From: Bacteroidetes bacterium QH_1_64_81
GTDB taxonomy: Bacteria > Bacteroidota > Rhodothermia > Rhodothermales > Salinibacteraceae
DNA: 10,387 nucleotides
Assembly (NCBI GenBank): GCA_003022655.1
Contig: PXSX01000397.1
Location: 1-10,387 of the forward strand
Reading direction: 5' to 3'
Shown: piece by piece, positions 1-6,241 of the stretch
How positions within the stretch are numbered: the first letter of the stretch is position 1
How the letters are laid out: each line of letters starts with the position of its first letter
The notes under the pieces: generated by a model
Told to the model about the DNA's origin: nothing
The model's input: the letters and a program-made list of their open reading frames with translations, nothing else
Database searches by the model: none
Made by a program: the position numbers and the translations under genes

Positions 1-5
1 CTCGT

Positions 6-69
6 AAGGGGTTCCTTCCTTCGGTTTGTGATTGGTTATCGTGTGCCGAGGAAGGAACCTCTTTCTTTT
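6..69 (+). terminator. Strong rho-independent terminator for a gene left of the window
   Basis: Bases 6-24 pair with 46-63 to give a stem of about 18 bp with one bulged T (position 20) and one G-T wobble, around a 21-nt loop. The stem is followed by TCTTTT at 64-69. The T tract lies on the plus-strand side only, so it should end a plus-strand transcript entering from the left. That transcript would be convergent with the kinase remnant ending at 162. The minus-strand reading has no T tail. Confidence 0.75.
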
Positions 70-161
70 GGAAGTTTCAACTAGCGGAAGGTAATCACCC
101 AGGGGGGCGTCCTCGGACGTAATGCAAACGGGTGGGACGAGCGGGAGCGGCAGTGGCGGCG

Positions 162-653
162 TCACTCCTTGTCGGCCTCGCGGGGAAGCCGCACGGTGAA
201 GCAGGTGCCCACGCCCGGTTCGGTCTCCACCTCGATCGTGCCGCCCATCTGGTTGACCACGCGCTTCGTAACCGCTAATCCCAAACCGGTGCCTTCGTAC
301 TCTCGGCTCGTGCCCTCCGAGGCCTGCCGGAACGGCTCGAAGAGCGTCGGGACCTGCTCCGGGTCCATCCCGATGCCGGTGTCCTCCACCTCGAGCACGG
401 ACGCTTCGTCGTCCCGCCGAGTGCGCACCTGCACCTGTCCGCCCTCCTCAGTGTACTTGATGGCGTTAGACACCAGATTGCGCAGCACGACCTGGAGGCC
501 ACCTTCATTGGCCCAGGCCGGAACCGGGTTCGCCTCCACGCGAAGGTCGACGGCCGCATCGTCGGCTCGGGGCCGGAACTGCTGGGCAAGCTCCTCGACC
601 TGAACAGCCAGGTCGACCGTCTCCAGGGTCAGTTGCGCCTCCCCGGCCTCCAC
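162..653 (-). CDS. Histidine kinase ATPase domain, C-terminal fragment of a broken gene
   Basis: This 163-residue frame is the HATPase_c catalytic domain of a sensor histidine kinase, which binds ATP and phosphorylates the kinase's own histidine. All motifs are present: N box NLVSN (59-63), G1 box DTGIG (91-95), F box FEPF (105-108), G2 box GTGLGL (121-126), and the closing IEVETEPGVGTCFTVRLP. The nominal GTG start at 653 is not a real gene start. The preceding frame (629-1756) carries the dimerisation domain and ends in LNLSK, and this fragment begins EAGE. The expected junction is LNLSK-LEAGE, as in the intact paralogue at 6940-8964 (LDLSK-LETGA). One missing base between 652 and 653 explains the break. 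It is probably not made as a functional protein unless by re-initiation. A sequencing error could give the same picture. Confidence 0.85.
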   Translation of the reverse strand: MEAGEAQLTLETVDLAVQVEELAQQFRPRADDAAVDLRVEANPVPAWANEGGLQVVLRNLVSNAIKYTEEGGQVQVRTRRDDEASVLEVEDTGIGMDPEQVPTLFEPFRQASEGTSREYEGTGLGLAVTKRVVNQMGGTIEVETEPGVGTCFTVRLPREADKE

Positions 654-1756
654 TTCGAGAGGTTCAAGACCGCGTTAAGGGTGTCCAGAAGGTGCCGCCC
701 ACTTTCCTCGATCAGGCCCGCAAAGCGGGGCACGGGGCCCTCCGCATCTGCCTCCACCTCGTCGCCGATCGCCTCGGCGAAACCGATGATGGAGGTTAGC
801 GGCGTGCGGATCTCATGGCTCATGTTGGCGAGGAAGGCCGATTTCATCCGGCTGGCATTCTCGGCCTCCTCCTTGGCCCGAAGGAGCTCCTGCGCCCGTT
901 GCTTCCGCTCGGTAATGTCGGTCTGGATGCCGAGCAGCCGCTGAGGACTTCCGTCGTCGTACTTGACGATGCCGCGGCACTGAATCCAGCGCTGCGTCCC
1001 GTCCGGCCGCTGGATGCGGAAGTCCACCTGGTAGGGCTTTCCGGTCTCGATGGCCCTCCGGGTCCGTTTCTCCACGGTGTCGATGTCGTCGGCGTGAATG
1101 TGGCCCAGAAACGCCTCGTAGGTGCCGGGGAACGTGCCAGACTCGTAGCCGAAGAGATGCTCGCACGCCTCGTCGAAAAACACCGCGTCCGTGTCGAGAT
1201 TCCACTCCCAGAACCCCGTGTTGGTGGCCTCCAGGGCCAGTTGCAGGCGGGTCGTCAGCTTTTCGAGCTCGCGCTCGTATCGCTTCTTTTCGGTGATGTC
1301 GGTGTAGATGGCGTAGAACTCCGGCGGGCCGTCCGCTGGGGTGCGCCCAGCGGCCTGAAGCTGAAAATCACGCGGCCCGTCCGCAGCAGCCCGTCGCACC
1401 TCCGTTTGCAGCGATTCGTTCTCCAGGAGACGGCGGTCGATCTCAGTGGCTTGTTCCCGGTTCTCCCCCGGCAGGTCGCCGTCCGGCAGGAGCAATTCGT
1501 TGACGTTCTCCCCCTCAACGCTGGCGGCCTCGACCCCAAACACATCCTCGAAGGCATTATTCGCGTCGGCAATGAGCGGTCCCTCGGCCTCCACGGTGCA
1601 ACGCATCACGGGCGTGGGGAGGCTTTCGAACAACATCTCGAACCGGTCCCGTTCCTTCCGCAGGGCCCGCTCGGCGTCCTTCCGGTCGGTGATGTCGAGA
1701 ATCACGCCGTTGAAGACCAGCTCCTCGTCGCTCTTCCGCCTCCACGGCCGCCTCAA
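629..1756 (-). CDS. PAS-PAS-HisKA sensor kinase fragment, broken at both ends
   Basis: A 375-residue fragment of a multi-PAS histidine kinase. After the end of one PAC segment (GVILDITDRK, 17-26) it holds a PAS domain (about 36-155, ending IYTDITEKK) and a second, PAS_3-like domain (about 170-285, ending IQTDITERK). A short helix leads into the HisKA dimerisation/phosphoacceptor domain with NMSHEIRTPL; His314 is the predicted phosphorylation site. No membrane segment is visible, so it was probably a cytoplasmic sensor. The first 8 residues (MRRPWRRK) are out-of-frame translation of a PAS region that continues in another frame upstream (1738-1928). The last residues after LNLSK (369-375) are likewise out of frame, because the ATPase domain continues in frame 162-653. 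The family assignment is firm. That the gene is non-functional is inference from the breaks. Confidence 0.85.
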   Translation of the reverse strand: MRRPWRRKSDEELVFNGVILDITDRKDAERALRKERDRFEMLFESLPTPVMRCTVEAEGPLIADANNAFEDVFGVEAASVEGENVNELLLPDGDLPGENREQATEIDRRLLENESLQTEVRRAAADGPRDFQLQAAGRTPADGPPEFYAIYTDITEKKRYERELEKLTTRLQLALEATNTGFWEWNLDTDAVFFDEACEHLFGYESGTFPGTYEAFLGHIHADDIDTVEKRTRRAIETGKPYQVDFRIQRPDGTQRWIQCRGIVKYDDGSPQRLLGIQTDITERKQRAQELLRAKEEAENASRMKSAFLANMSHEIRTPLTSIIGFAEAIGDEVEADAEGPVPRFAGLIEESGRHLLDTLNAVLNLSKWRPGRRN

Positions 1757-1928
1757 TCGAGTCCCCGAACGCGTCCCGGTGCGACTCCGGAATCTGATTC
1801 ACGAAGCCGTCGTAGAAGTCGTCCGGGTCCGACGAGAGGCCGAGCCGCGACTCGGCGTGCTCGCTGACGAAGGGCGAAAAAGTGAGAGGACCGGGGCGAG
1901 GACCTGCATGATGACCATAGCGAGACGG
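1738..1928 (-). pseudogene. N-terminal PAS remnant of the broken histidine kinase
   Basis: Reading minus from about 1928, an open frame without ATG or GTG gives a PAS-like segment, including FVSEHAESRLGLSSDPDDF and IPESHRDAFGDSIEAAVEAE. The first resembles the usual PAS 'YVSxxxexxlGyspdef' pattern and the second the helix before the PAC motif. The frame is closed upstream by TAA at 1929-1931, so no start codon is available. At about 1735-1745 the frame shifts into the 629-1756 frame. The roughly 25 residues normally found between this helix and GVILDITDRK (the 'yRirrxDGxxrW' stretch) are missing. This points to a deletion whose length is not a multiple of three, plus a lost 5' end. Confidence 0.65.
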
Positions 1929-1987
1929 TTAGCAATTATCTCAAGACTTTCAGCGTGTTACCTGAACTGGAGACGGGGCCTCGTGTC

Positions 1988-2022
1988 ATTCCTTCGGAGG
2001 AATCACCCCGATGCGAGCATCG
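1988..2022. promoter_or_regulatory. Two adjacent perfect palindromes (possible operator or hairpins)
   Basis: ATTCCTTCGGAGGAAT (1988-2003) has 6-bp arms around TCGG. CGATGCGAGCATCG (2009-2022) has 6-bp arms around GA. They lie five bases apart, immediately left of the tandem GGGATGATCCC sites and upstream of the minus-strand kinase remnant. The GGAGG within the first one looks like a Shine-Dalgarno for an ATG at 2011, but the arms explain it equally well and the downstream frame is not protein-like. A regulatory role is inference. Confidence 0.35.
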
Positions 2023-2025
2023 CCG

Positions 2026-2069
2026 TTCTCCGGGGATGATCCCGAATTCTCCGGGGATGATCCCGAATT
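2026..2069. repeat. 21-bp tandem repeat carrying the palindrome GGGATGATCCC twice
   Basis: Two perfect 21-bp copies, 2026-2046 and 2047-2067, plus a further TT. Each contains the perfect odd-centred palindrome GGGATGATCCC (2033-2043 and 2054-2064). The centres are exactly 21 bp apart, about two helical turns, which would place two bound dimers on the same DNA face. This is the geometry of a double operator, but no regulator gene lies in the window and the promoter it would control is not identified. A plain slippage duplication is the alternative. Confidence 0.5.
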
Positions 2070-2272
2070 GAGTTCAGAACGACACGGCCATCTGGGACAG
2101 TTTTTTGTCGGGCAGAGCGGATCCGGGACGCTTTCGCTGCTGGTGGGGACGCTCGTTCAACGCAAGAGTCGTGAAAGAAGACGGTGGGCCATTTCGCGTC
2201 CTCTCCCCGATGAATCTTTTCTGGTGGGGCCTCGGAGATGTTCGCGCGCGGCTCTCTTGCTCGCCGGCTCCG

Positions 2273-3256
2273 CTACGCCTCTTGCGGGTAGGTTACTCCC
2301 CACTCATTCCGGAGGGCGTCCATTGTTTCGAGGAGGGCGCGGCTCTCATCGAGGGGCATCCGAGGGCTCTCCGTCCGCCCCGCACGGAGACAGTGCATGA
2401 CGTGGGCTGCCTCAAACTGGTATCCGTTGCCCTCATACGGGCGGGCCCACATCTCCGCTGTGCCGTCGTCTCGGGTGAGTTCAAACGGCGCGCCCTTCCA
2501 CCACGCCCGCGTGCCGCGGAGGCGACCACCGGTACCGGCGAGGACACAGGTGCGCCCAGCGTCGGCCCGCACGGAGGCGTGCCACACCGCCTGCGTGCCG
2601 TCGTCGTAGCGGAAGACGGCGGCACACTGCTCATCGATCCCGGTTTCGCCGATTACCGCTGAGGAGGTAACAGTGTCCGGCGGGCCGAACAGGTCGAACG
2701 CAAACGCGAGGGGGTACACGCCCAGATCGAGCAGGGCCCCACCGCCGAGGGCGGGATCGAAGAGGCGGTGGGTGGGGTCGAAGGACTGGGCCACGCCGAT
2801 GTCGGCCTGCAGGAGGTGCACGTCGCCGAGGGCCTGCTCGTCGTGGACGAGGCGACGCACGTCGTCCATGACGGGGAGGAAGCGGGTCCACATCGCCTCC
2901 ATCAGAAACTGGTCGCGGCGCCGGGCCGTCGCGATGAGCCGTTCGGCCTGCTCGGCGTTCAGTGCGAGGGGCTTCTCGCAGAGCACGGCACAGCCCGCCT
3001 CCAAGGCCATCGTAGCGTGCTCAAGGTGGGCCGAGTGGGGGGAGGCCACGTGGACGGCATCGAGGGCCGGATCAGCCACGAGGACCTCGTAGGAGCCGTG
3101 CCGGTGGGGCACGTCGAACGTGTCGCCGAACGCGTCGGCCCGCGCCTGAGCGCGGGACCCCACGGCGGTCAGCTCGGCGTCGGGGAGGAGGGCAAGGTCC
3201 TCGGCAACGAGGTGGGCGATGTTTCCGGTGCCGAGGATGCCCCAGTTTATAGGCAT
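2273..3256 (-). CDS. Gfo/Idh/MocA-family NAD(P)-dependent oxidoreductase
   Basis: A 327-residue protein of usual length for the Gfo/Idh/MocA family, which oxidises or reduces sugars, inositols and related alcohols with NAD(P) in the cytoplasm. The N-terminal Rossmann fold starts at once (INWGILGTGNIA, glycine motif at 9-14). The family signature CEKPLALN lies at 93-100, with Lys95 the expected catalytic lysine. GGGALLDLGVYPL (171-183) starts the C-terminal alpha/beta domain. The DLGVYP form is typical of the dihydrodiol dehydrogenase / xylose dehydrogenase-like branch, but the substrate cannot be read from sequence. The ATG at 3256 fits the family start; stop is TAG at 2273. No Shine-Dalgarno is visible. 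An IS4-type element ends about 5 bp upstream of the ATG, so the native leader and promoter have been displaced. Expression may now come from read-through of the element's transposase transcript, which runs in the same direction. Confidence 0.9.
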   Translation of the reverse strand: MPINWGILGTGNIAHLVAEDLALLPDAELTAVGSRAQARADAFGDTFDVPHRHGSYEVLVADPALDAVHVASPHSAHLEHATMALEAGCAVLCEKPLALNAEQAERLIATARRRDQFLMEAMWTRFLPVMDDVRRLVHDEQALGDVHLLQADIGVAQSFDPTHRLFDPALGGGALLDLGVYPLAFAFDLFGPPDTVTSSAVIGETGIDEQCAAVFRYDDGTQAVWHASVRADAGRTCVLAGTGGRLRGTRAWWKGAPFELTRDDGTAEMWARPYEGNGYQFEAAHVMHCLRAGRTESPRMPLDESRALLETMDALRNEWGVTYPQEA

Positions 3257-3263
3257 GGGTTAG

Positions 3264-4421
3264 CTACCGGACAGTTTTCAGAAGTAGGGTTTGAGGCCGA
3301 TATGGATCGGTTTTCCATTGGTTATACATCGCTGGGTATAACGCCGACCGATCTCCGGGTAGCTTCGGTCTCGGCGGTCGGTACGGCCTACAAGACGCCG
3401 AAATCCCCGTTTGAAATCCCCGTTTAACGACCCACACGCCTACATGCATCAGCCACACGTATGTCCACGCAAGCGCCATCACAAGGCGCGAGAGACGCTC
3501 GGGCTGACAAAGGCGGCTGCGATTCAAGCGAAACCCTCCGTCTTCGAGATCGCCAAAAAGTTCCCTGATCCACGTCCGACGGCTGTAGATGCGCAGCGTC
3601 AGGTAGTCGGCTTCCTCCTGGTCGGTGCAGATAAACCAGGGGCCGTCTTCCCCCTCCCCATGGCAGATCGCTATACTGACCGGGCCATACGGGTCTTCTT
3701 TGGTCACCTGCACACCGTCGAAGTAGCGGTTTTTGCCCCCCTCTTCGGGTGCGAGATCGCCGAGTTGCTTCCACTCCCCGTTCGAGAGCCGGACGTAGGT
3801 GTCCCGGTGCACCCGGAGTCGGTAGGACCAGCCCTTGTCGGAGAGGTACCCCATCAGATCGGTAGAGATCAGATCGGTAGAGTGAAAGGCACCGTCGCCG
3901 ATGACAACGACTTGAGGGTCGCCGGATTGGATGTCGCCGGAAGCGCAACTGGAAGGCATCCGTTCGGAAAGCGCCTCAAGCAGGCTCCGTTGCTGCTCAG
4001 CGTCGCTTACGCCCGTTCGGCGCCGCACCTGCCAGCATACAGGCAAGGCCCGCCGTCGGTGCGCCAGCGCTGCCATCAGCACCTGCCGTTCACCGGAAAG
4101 CTCGAGGGTATCTACAAGCACGCGAATCGGGCCGCCGGAGGCAGCGGCCTGCTCCAAAAGAAGCTCCGCGACCGGCTCGTAGCAGCACTGCGGGTCTACC
4201 TGTTCGTTGGAGAAAAACCGTCGAACCTGCCTGATTTTGCTCTCCAGGGTGGCCGAGCCGACGCGCTTGGAGGCTACCTTCGACAGGTGCACATGCTCGG
4301 CCTGGTGCAAGCCGGCGATCACCCAGCTAAGGTTGCGGCGCTGAGGCTTGCTCAGCTTTTCCGGGAGGTGTTGGCAAAGAGTCTGGTGCATCTTACGTTG
4401 TATGCGAAGGCTGTCTGTCAT
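3264..4421 (-). CDS. IS4-family transposase, C-terminus frameshifted, probably inactive
   Basis: A 385-residue frame from ATG at 4421. DDE transposase motifs are visible: the first Asp in LVDTLELSGER (D104), the second in VVIGDGAFHS (D176), and the third-acid region YSRRTWIRELFGDLEDGGF (279-297), followed by LSRLVMALAWTYVWL. Three oddities stand out. (a) STDLI-STDLM (181-190) comes from a perfect 15-bp duplication (3853-3882). (b) A perfect 13-bp duplication (3400-3425) shifts the frame after VVKRGF. With one copy removed, the frame continues GFRRLVGRTDRRDRSYPEIG and stops at TGA 3278-3280, giving a 376-residue ancestor before the 15-bp duplication is also subtracted. As it stands, it reads to TAG at 3264-3266 in the element's edge. 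(c) In the IS4 Y-R-E-K signature, R286 and E293 appear where the catalytic Glu and Lys are expected, unless the adjacent E287 serves. The family assignment is firm; inactivity is inferred. Confidence 0.85.
   Translation of the reverse strand: MTDSLRIQRKMHQTLCQHLPEKLSKPQRRNLSWVIAGLHQAEHVHLSKVASKRVGSATLESKIRQVRRFFSNEQVDPQCCYEPVAELLLEQAAASGGPIRVLVDTLELSGERQVLMAALAHRRRALPVCWQVRRRTGVSDAEQQRSLLEALSERMPSSCASGDIQSGDPQVVVIGDGAFHSTDLISTDLMGYLSDKGWSYRLRVHRDTYVRLSNGEWKQLGDLAPEEGGKNRYFDGVQVTKEDPYGPVSIAICHGEGEDGPWFICTDQEEADYLTLRIYSRRTWIRELFGDLEDGGFRLNRSRLCQPERLSRLVMALAWTYVWLMHVGVWVVKRGFQTGISASCRPYRPPRPKLPGDRSALYPAMYNQWKTDPYRPQTLLLKTVR
3400..3425. repeat. 13-bp perfect tandem duplication, frameshifts the IS4 transposase
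   Basis: GAAATCCCCGTTT occurs at 3400-3412 and again at 3413-3425. Thirteen is not a multiple of three, so the transposase frame shifts here. Removing one copy restores a continuous frame whose sequence (basic, RTDRRDRSYPEIG) looks like the normal C-terminus of this transposase group. Confidence 0.85.
3853..3882. repeat. 15-bp perfect tandem duplication inside the IS4 transposase
   Basis: ATCAGATCGGTAGAG occurs at 3853-3867 and 3868-3882. It adds five residues (STDLI before STDLM) just after the second catalytic Asp. IS4-type transposases I recall have about 12 residues between GDGxF and the next GW; here there are 17, so the extra copy is probably the derived state. A looser period-15 repeat of GTCGCCGGA (3918-3926 and 3933-3941) lies in the same gene. 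Confidence 0.8.
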
Positions 4422-4573
4422 CGGTGGCTTTGGCTGATAAGTTGTTGGGCTGCACGCTTCTACAACTTACAGCCGGGCGCCGAAAGATGGGCGGCCTTCT
4501 CTGTTTTAAAACGACTTTAGCAAAAGTGTCCGGTAGCTAGAATCGGTGCCTTGACCTCCATATTTAGGCTCTC

Positions 4574-4613
4574 AAGCGGGTCCACCCTTCCCGGGTGGGC
4601 CCGCTTTATTTTT
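4574..4613 (+). terminator. Strong intrinsic terminator hairpin, plus orientation, client unclear
   Basis: Bases 4574-4587 pair with 4593-4606 in a 14-bp stem (one G-T wobble) around the 5-nt loop TTCCC. TATTTTT follows at 4607-4613. The T tract is on the plus side, yet no plus-strand gene lies to its left; the only neighbours are minus-strand. On the minus strand the hairpin lies about 110 nt downstream of the OMP stop (4715), so it may also close that transcript, though without a T tail. Confidence 0.65.
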
Positions 4614-4714
4614 GCTTTCTTGGCTTCGCCATCGAGAGGGGAAGTGTCTCGGAGCGACTCTCAAGTGGAAGCCCCATCTCAGGACAGAAAAGCCTTCTGG
4701 GCTCTCAAAGTATT

Positions 4715-6181
4715 CTACCATGTGAGAACGAGGCGGCCAAACGCTCCGTCAAACCGGGTGGTACTCAGGTCTTTCCTCGGGTAAACATCGTTTAAGTTAT
4801 CATCCCCATCGATGTCATACCCGATTCCTAAGACGATCTTGCCCTGAGAAAACTGATAGCCAAGCTGGCCAGCAAGACCATAATTGCTAGGTCCCAGTCC
4901 CCACGCCTGGCCTGTCCAGTCCCAAAAAACGAGACCGTTGCCGGATCCCCTGGGATCGTCCTCCCTGTCATAGCGACGAAGGAAAGACGCGTATTCCAGG
5001 CCGATGAGGGGGCCTGTATCAAACTCGTAGAATAGCTGGGCATGTGCCCCCCATTGCCCTTCGTGGTAGTCGATCTCCTGCGGGACCAGAGATGTCGAAT
5101 AATTCTCTCCAGTCTGGTCGTCTTGGTAGAAGCCGACAAAGCCCCGAACTTTTCCCCGAAACGACCCCAGACGCCCTTTAAGAAAGGGACCAAGTCGCTG
5201 AAATAGTTGCCTCGACGTATAGTCGCTGGCCACTTCTTCTCCCTCTCCGTGGCGCCGGAGCCAGCTTCCGTCACGCTTGTAAAAAAGTCCACCGGAGAAC
5301 GACGCGTATCGGTACTCCAGGAGCGCCCCAAAAATGTGGAGGCGGCGGTCATCTCGGTACCGGTATTCCGGACTCGACTGAGAGGCGTAGGTCGCTTGAC
5401 TGGTCGGCTGGATGGCACCGAAAAGTTCTCCTCGGAGCGAATATTGATCGGGCGAGGCATAGGAGAAGGAAAGGAGGTACGGGCGGCGAACATAATCACG
5501 AATCACCTCACGATGTCCAGGGAAAATGCCGAGTTGTTGGTCTAAAAGGTCGCTGTAGAGATTCTGAAGCGCGAGGGCAACCTCGACGTCGCCGAGGTCT
5601 GAGCGCGAGTACTCATAAAGAGCCGTCAGGTCCAAATCTCGTTTATACTCGGAAAATGTATGGCGCACGCCCAGAGAGTGGTGGGCAGCGAAGTGCCAGG
5701 TATATCCCAGCTCCAAAAAGGACCGTGTCGCTTGCCCGTCCTGCTGTAGAACCGCGTTGAAGGTGAACATATGATCAGCTTTCAAAGGGATGCGGCTTCG
5801 AATTTTAGAGACGAAGGCAAGAAGATCGCGGCGAACGCTTCCGACCCGGACAAGCAGGCTATTGTCTGCCCGACGACGCCGGTTGAAGGCCTCAGACGGG
5901 AAGCGCTGCAAGAGCATCTCATGAGCGTACTCCCGATTTATTTTCGGGGTGACGTGGCGAAAGATGCCCCGATCGTGGAGCCGACCGCCAATGTTATGCC
6001 TCCGGTCCAGGATGAGTAGGCGACGATTCTCCTTCCATCCTATGAGGGTCGAGTGAATCGTGTCTTGGGAAGAGACTCGGCTCGAATCCAAGGATCCTTG
6101 GGCACCCGTGGGAGAAGTGCCCATCAGAACAAGAAAGAGGATGACGGTGACGCACCGAAAAGCAGAACGGACAAAACGCAC
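4715..6181 (-). CDS. Predicted outer-membrane beta-barrel protein, family not recognised
   Basis: A 488-residue protein from GTG at 6181 to TAG at 4715. It opens with a Sec signal peptide: basic n-region (MRFVRSAFR), hydrophobic core (VTVILFLVLMG), and likely cleavage after ...PTGA, near residue 27. The rest alternates short polar and aromatic/hydrophobic stretches, for example ELGYTWHFAAHHSLGVRHTF and GQLGYQFSQGKIVLGIGYDI. It ends in FGRLVLTW, an aromatic C-terminal strand of the kind recognised by the BAM machinery, so a barrel in the outer membrane is likely. I recognise no specific family, substrate or plug domain. It is Arg-rich and lower in GC than the pncB and kinase genes, suggesting acquisition by transfer. 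It stands alone, between an IS4 element downstream and an IS630-type element upstream. GTG was chosen because an in-frame TGA lies a few codons upstream. Confidence 0.7.
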   Translation of the reverse strand: MRFVRSAFRCVTVILFLVLMGTSPTGAQGSLDSSRVSSQDTIHSTLIGWKENRRLLILDRRHNIGGRLHDRGIFRHVTPKINREYAHEMLLQRFPSEAFNRRRRADNSLLVRVGSVRRDLLAFVSKIRSRIPLKADHMFTFNAVLQQDGQATRSFLELGYTWHFAAHHSLGVRHTFSEYKRDLDLTALYEYSRSDLGDVEVALALQNLYSDLLDQQLGIFPGHREVIRDYVRRPYLLSFSYASPDQYSLRGELFGAIQPTSQATYASQSSPEYRYRDDRRLHIFGALLEYRYASFSGGLFYKRDGSWLRRHGEGEEVASDYTSRQLFQRLGPFLKGRLGSFRGKVRGFVGFYQDDQTGENYSTSLVPQEIDYHEGQWGAHAQLFYEFDTGPLIGLEYASFLRRYDREDDPRGSGNGLVFWDWTGQAWGLGPSNYGLAGQLGYQFSQGKIVLGIGYDIDGDDNLNDVYPRKDLSTTRFDGAFGRLVLTW

Positions 6182-6218
6182 TGGGCAACGACTTATAACA
6201 ATTCAGTTCCGAAAAGCA

Positions 6219-6241
6219 TCGCTCCAACAATTCAGGAGCGA
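6219..6241. promoter_or_regulatory. Stem-loop or operator upstream of the OMP gene
   Basis: TCGCTCC (6219-6225) and GGAGCGA (6235-6241) form a perfect 7-bp inverted repeat around 9 bases, 38-60 bp upstream of the OMP GTG. The loop overlaps AACAATTCAG (6226-6235), which recurs exactly at 6197-6206, 29 bp closer to the gene. On the minus strand TTATAA (6193-6198) resembles a -10 element, but I see no well-spaced -35. The role is inferred. Confidence 0.3.

Larger units (their letters stand above)
1929..2272. other. Intergenic region with palindrome cluster; no supported gene
   Basis: About 340 bp between the kinase remnant and the oxidoreductase stop. The left part (1988-2069) carries four short palindromes, annotated separately. 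The rest (2070-2272) shows no convincing reading frame, terminator or RNA gene. GGACAGTTTT at 2095-2104 matches part of the IS4-element terminal repeat at 3261, but no partner end or transposase is present. No clear intrinsic terminator for the oxidoreductase is seen downstream of 2273. Confidence 0.5.
3267..4533 (-). mobile_element. IS4-family insertion sequence with terminal inverted repeats
   Basis: One transposase frame nearly fills an element of about 1.27 kb. Reading inward from each side, the ends share TAGCTACCGGACA, then TTTT after one mismatch, then AAGT. The left end starts at 3261 and the right end at 4539 on the other strand, giving an imperfect inverted repeat of about 25-33 bp. 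The outermost TAGCTA is itself a palindrome present on both sides, so it can be read as a 6-bp target duplication (element 3267-4533) or as part of the repeat (element 3261-4539); AGCT as a 4-bp duplication also fits. The element sits between the oxidoreductase start codon and the OMP gene's downstream region. Both transposase and ends suggest a once-active IS now probably immobile by itself. Confidence 0.8.

Noticed and set aside
815..1867. 350-codon plus-strand frame antisense to the broken kinase
   Set aside because: The minus strand carries clear PAS and HisKA motifs; the plus frame is low-complexity and Pro/Arg/Val-rich without motifs.
2095..2104. GGACAGTTTT matching the IS4 terminal repeat, a possible solo IS end
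   Set aside because: Only ten bases match, the flanking bases differ, and no second end or transposase trace is present nearby.
2014..2272. Minus-strand frame staying open for about 85 codons after the oxidoreductase stop at 2273
   Set aside because: Basic, motif-free sequence unlike an extension of this family; the oxidoreductase is full length at its TAG, so read-through or recoding is not needed.
2011..2400. Plus-strand frame with GGAGG 10 bases before ATG and a repeated FSGDDPE peptide
   Set aside because: The GGAGG is part of a perfect palindrome, the repeat comes from the 21-bp tandem unit, and the frame overlaps the oxidoreductase 3' end with Arg/Gly/Ser-rich, non-protein-like sequence.
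3411..4520. 369-codon plus-strand frame antisense to the IS4 transposase
   Set aside because: The minus frame has DDE motifs; the plus frame has none and runs through the element's right end.
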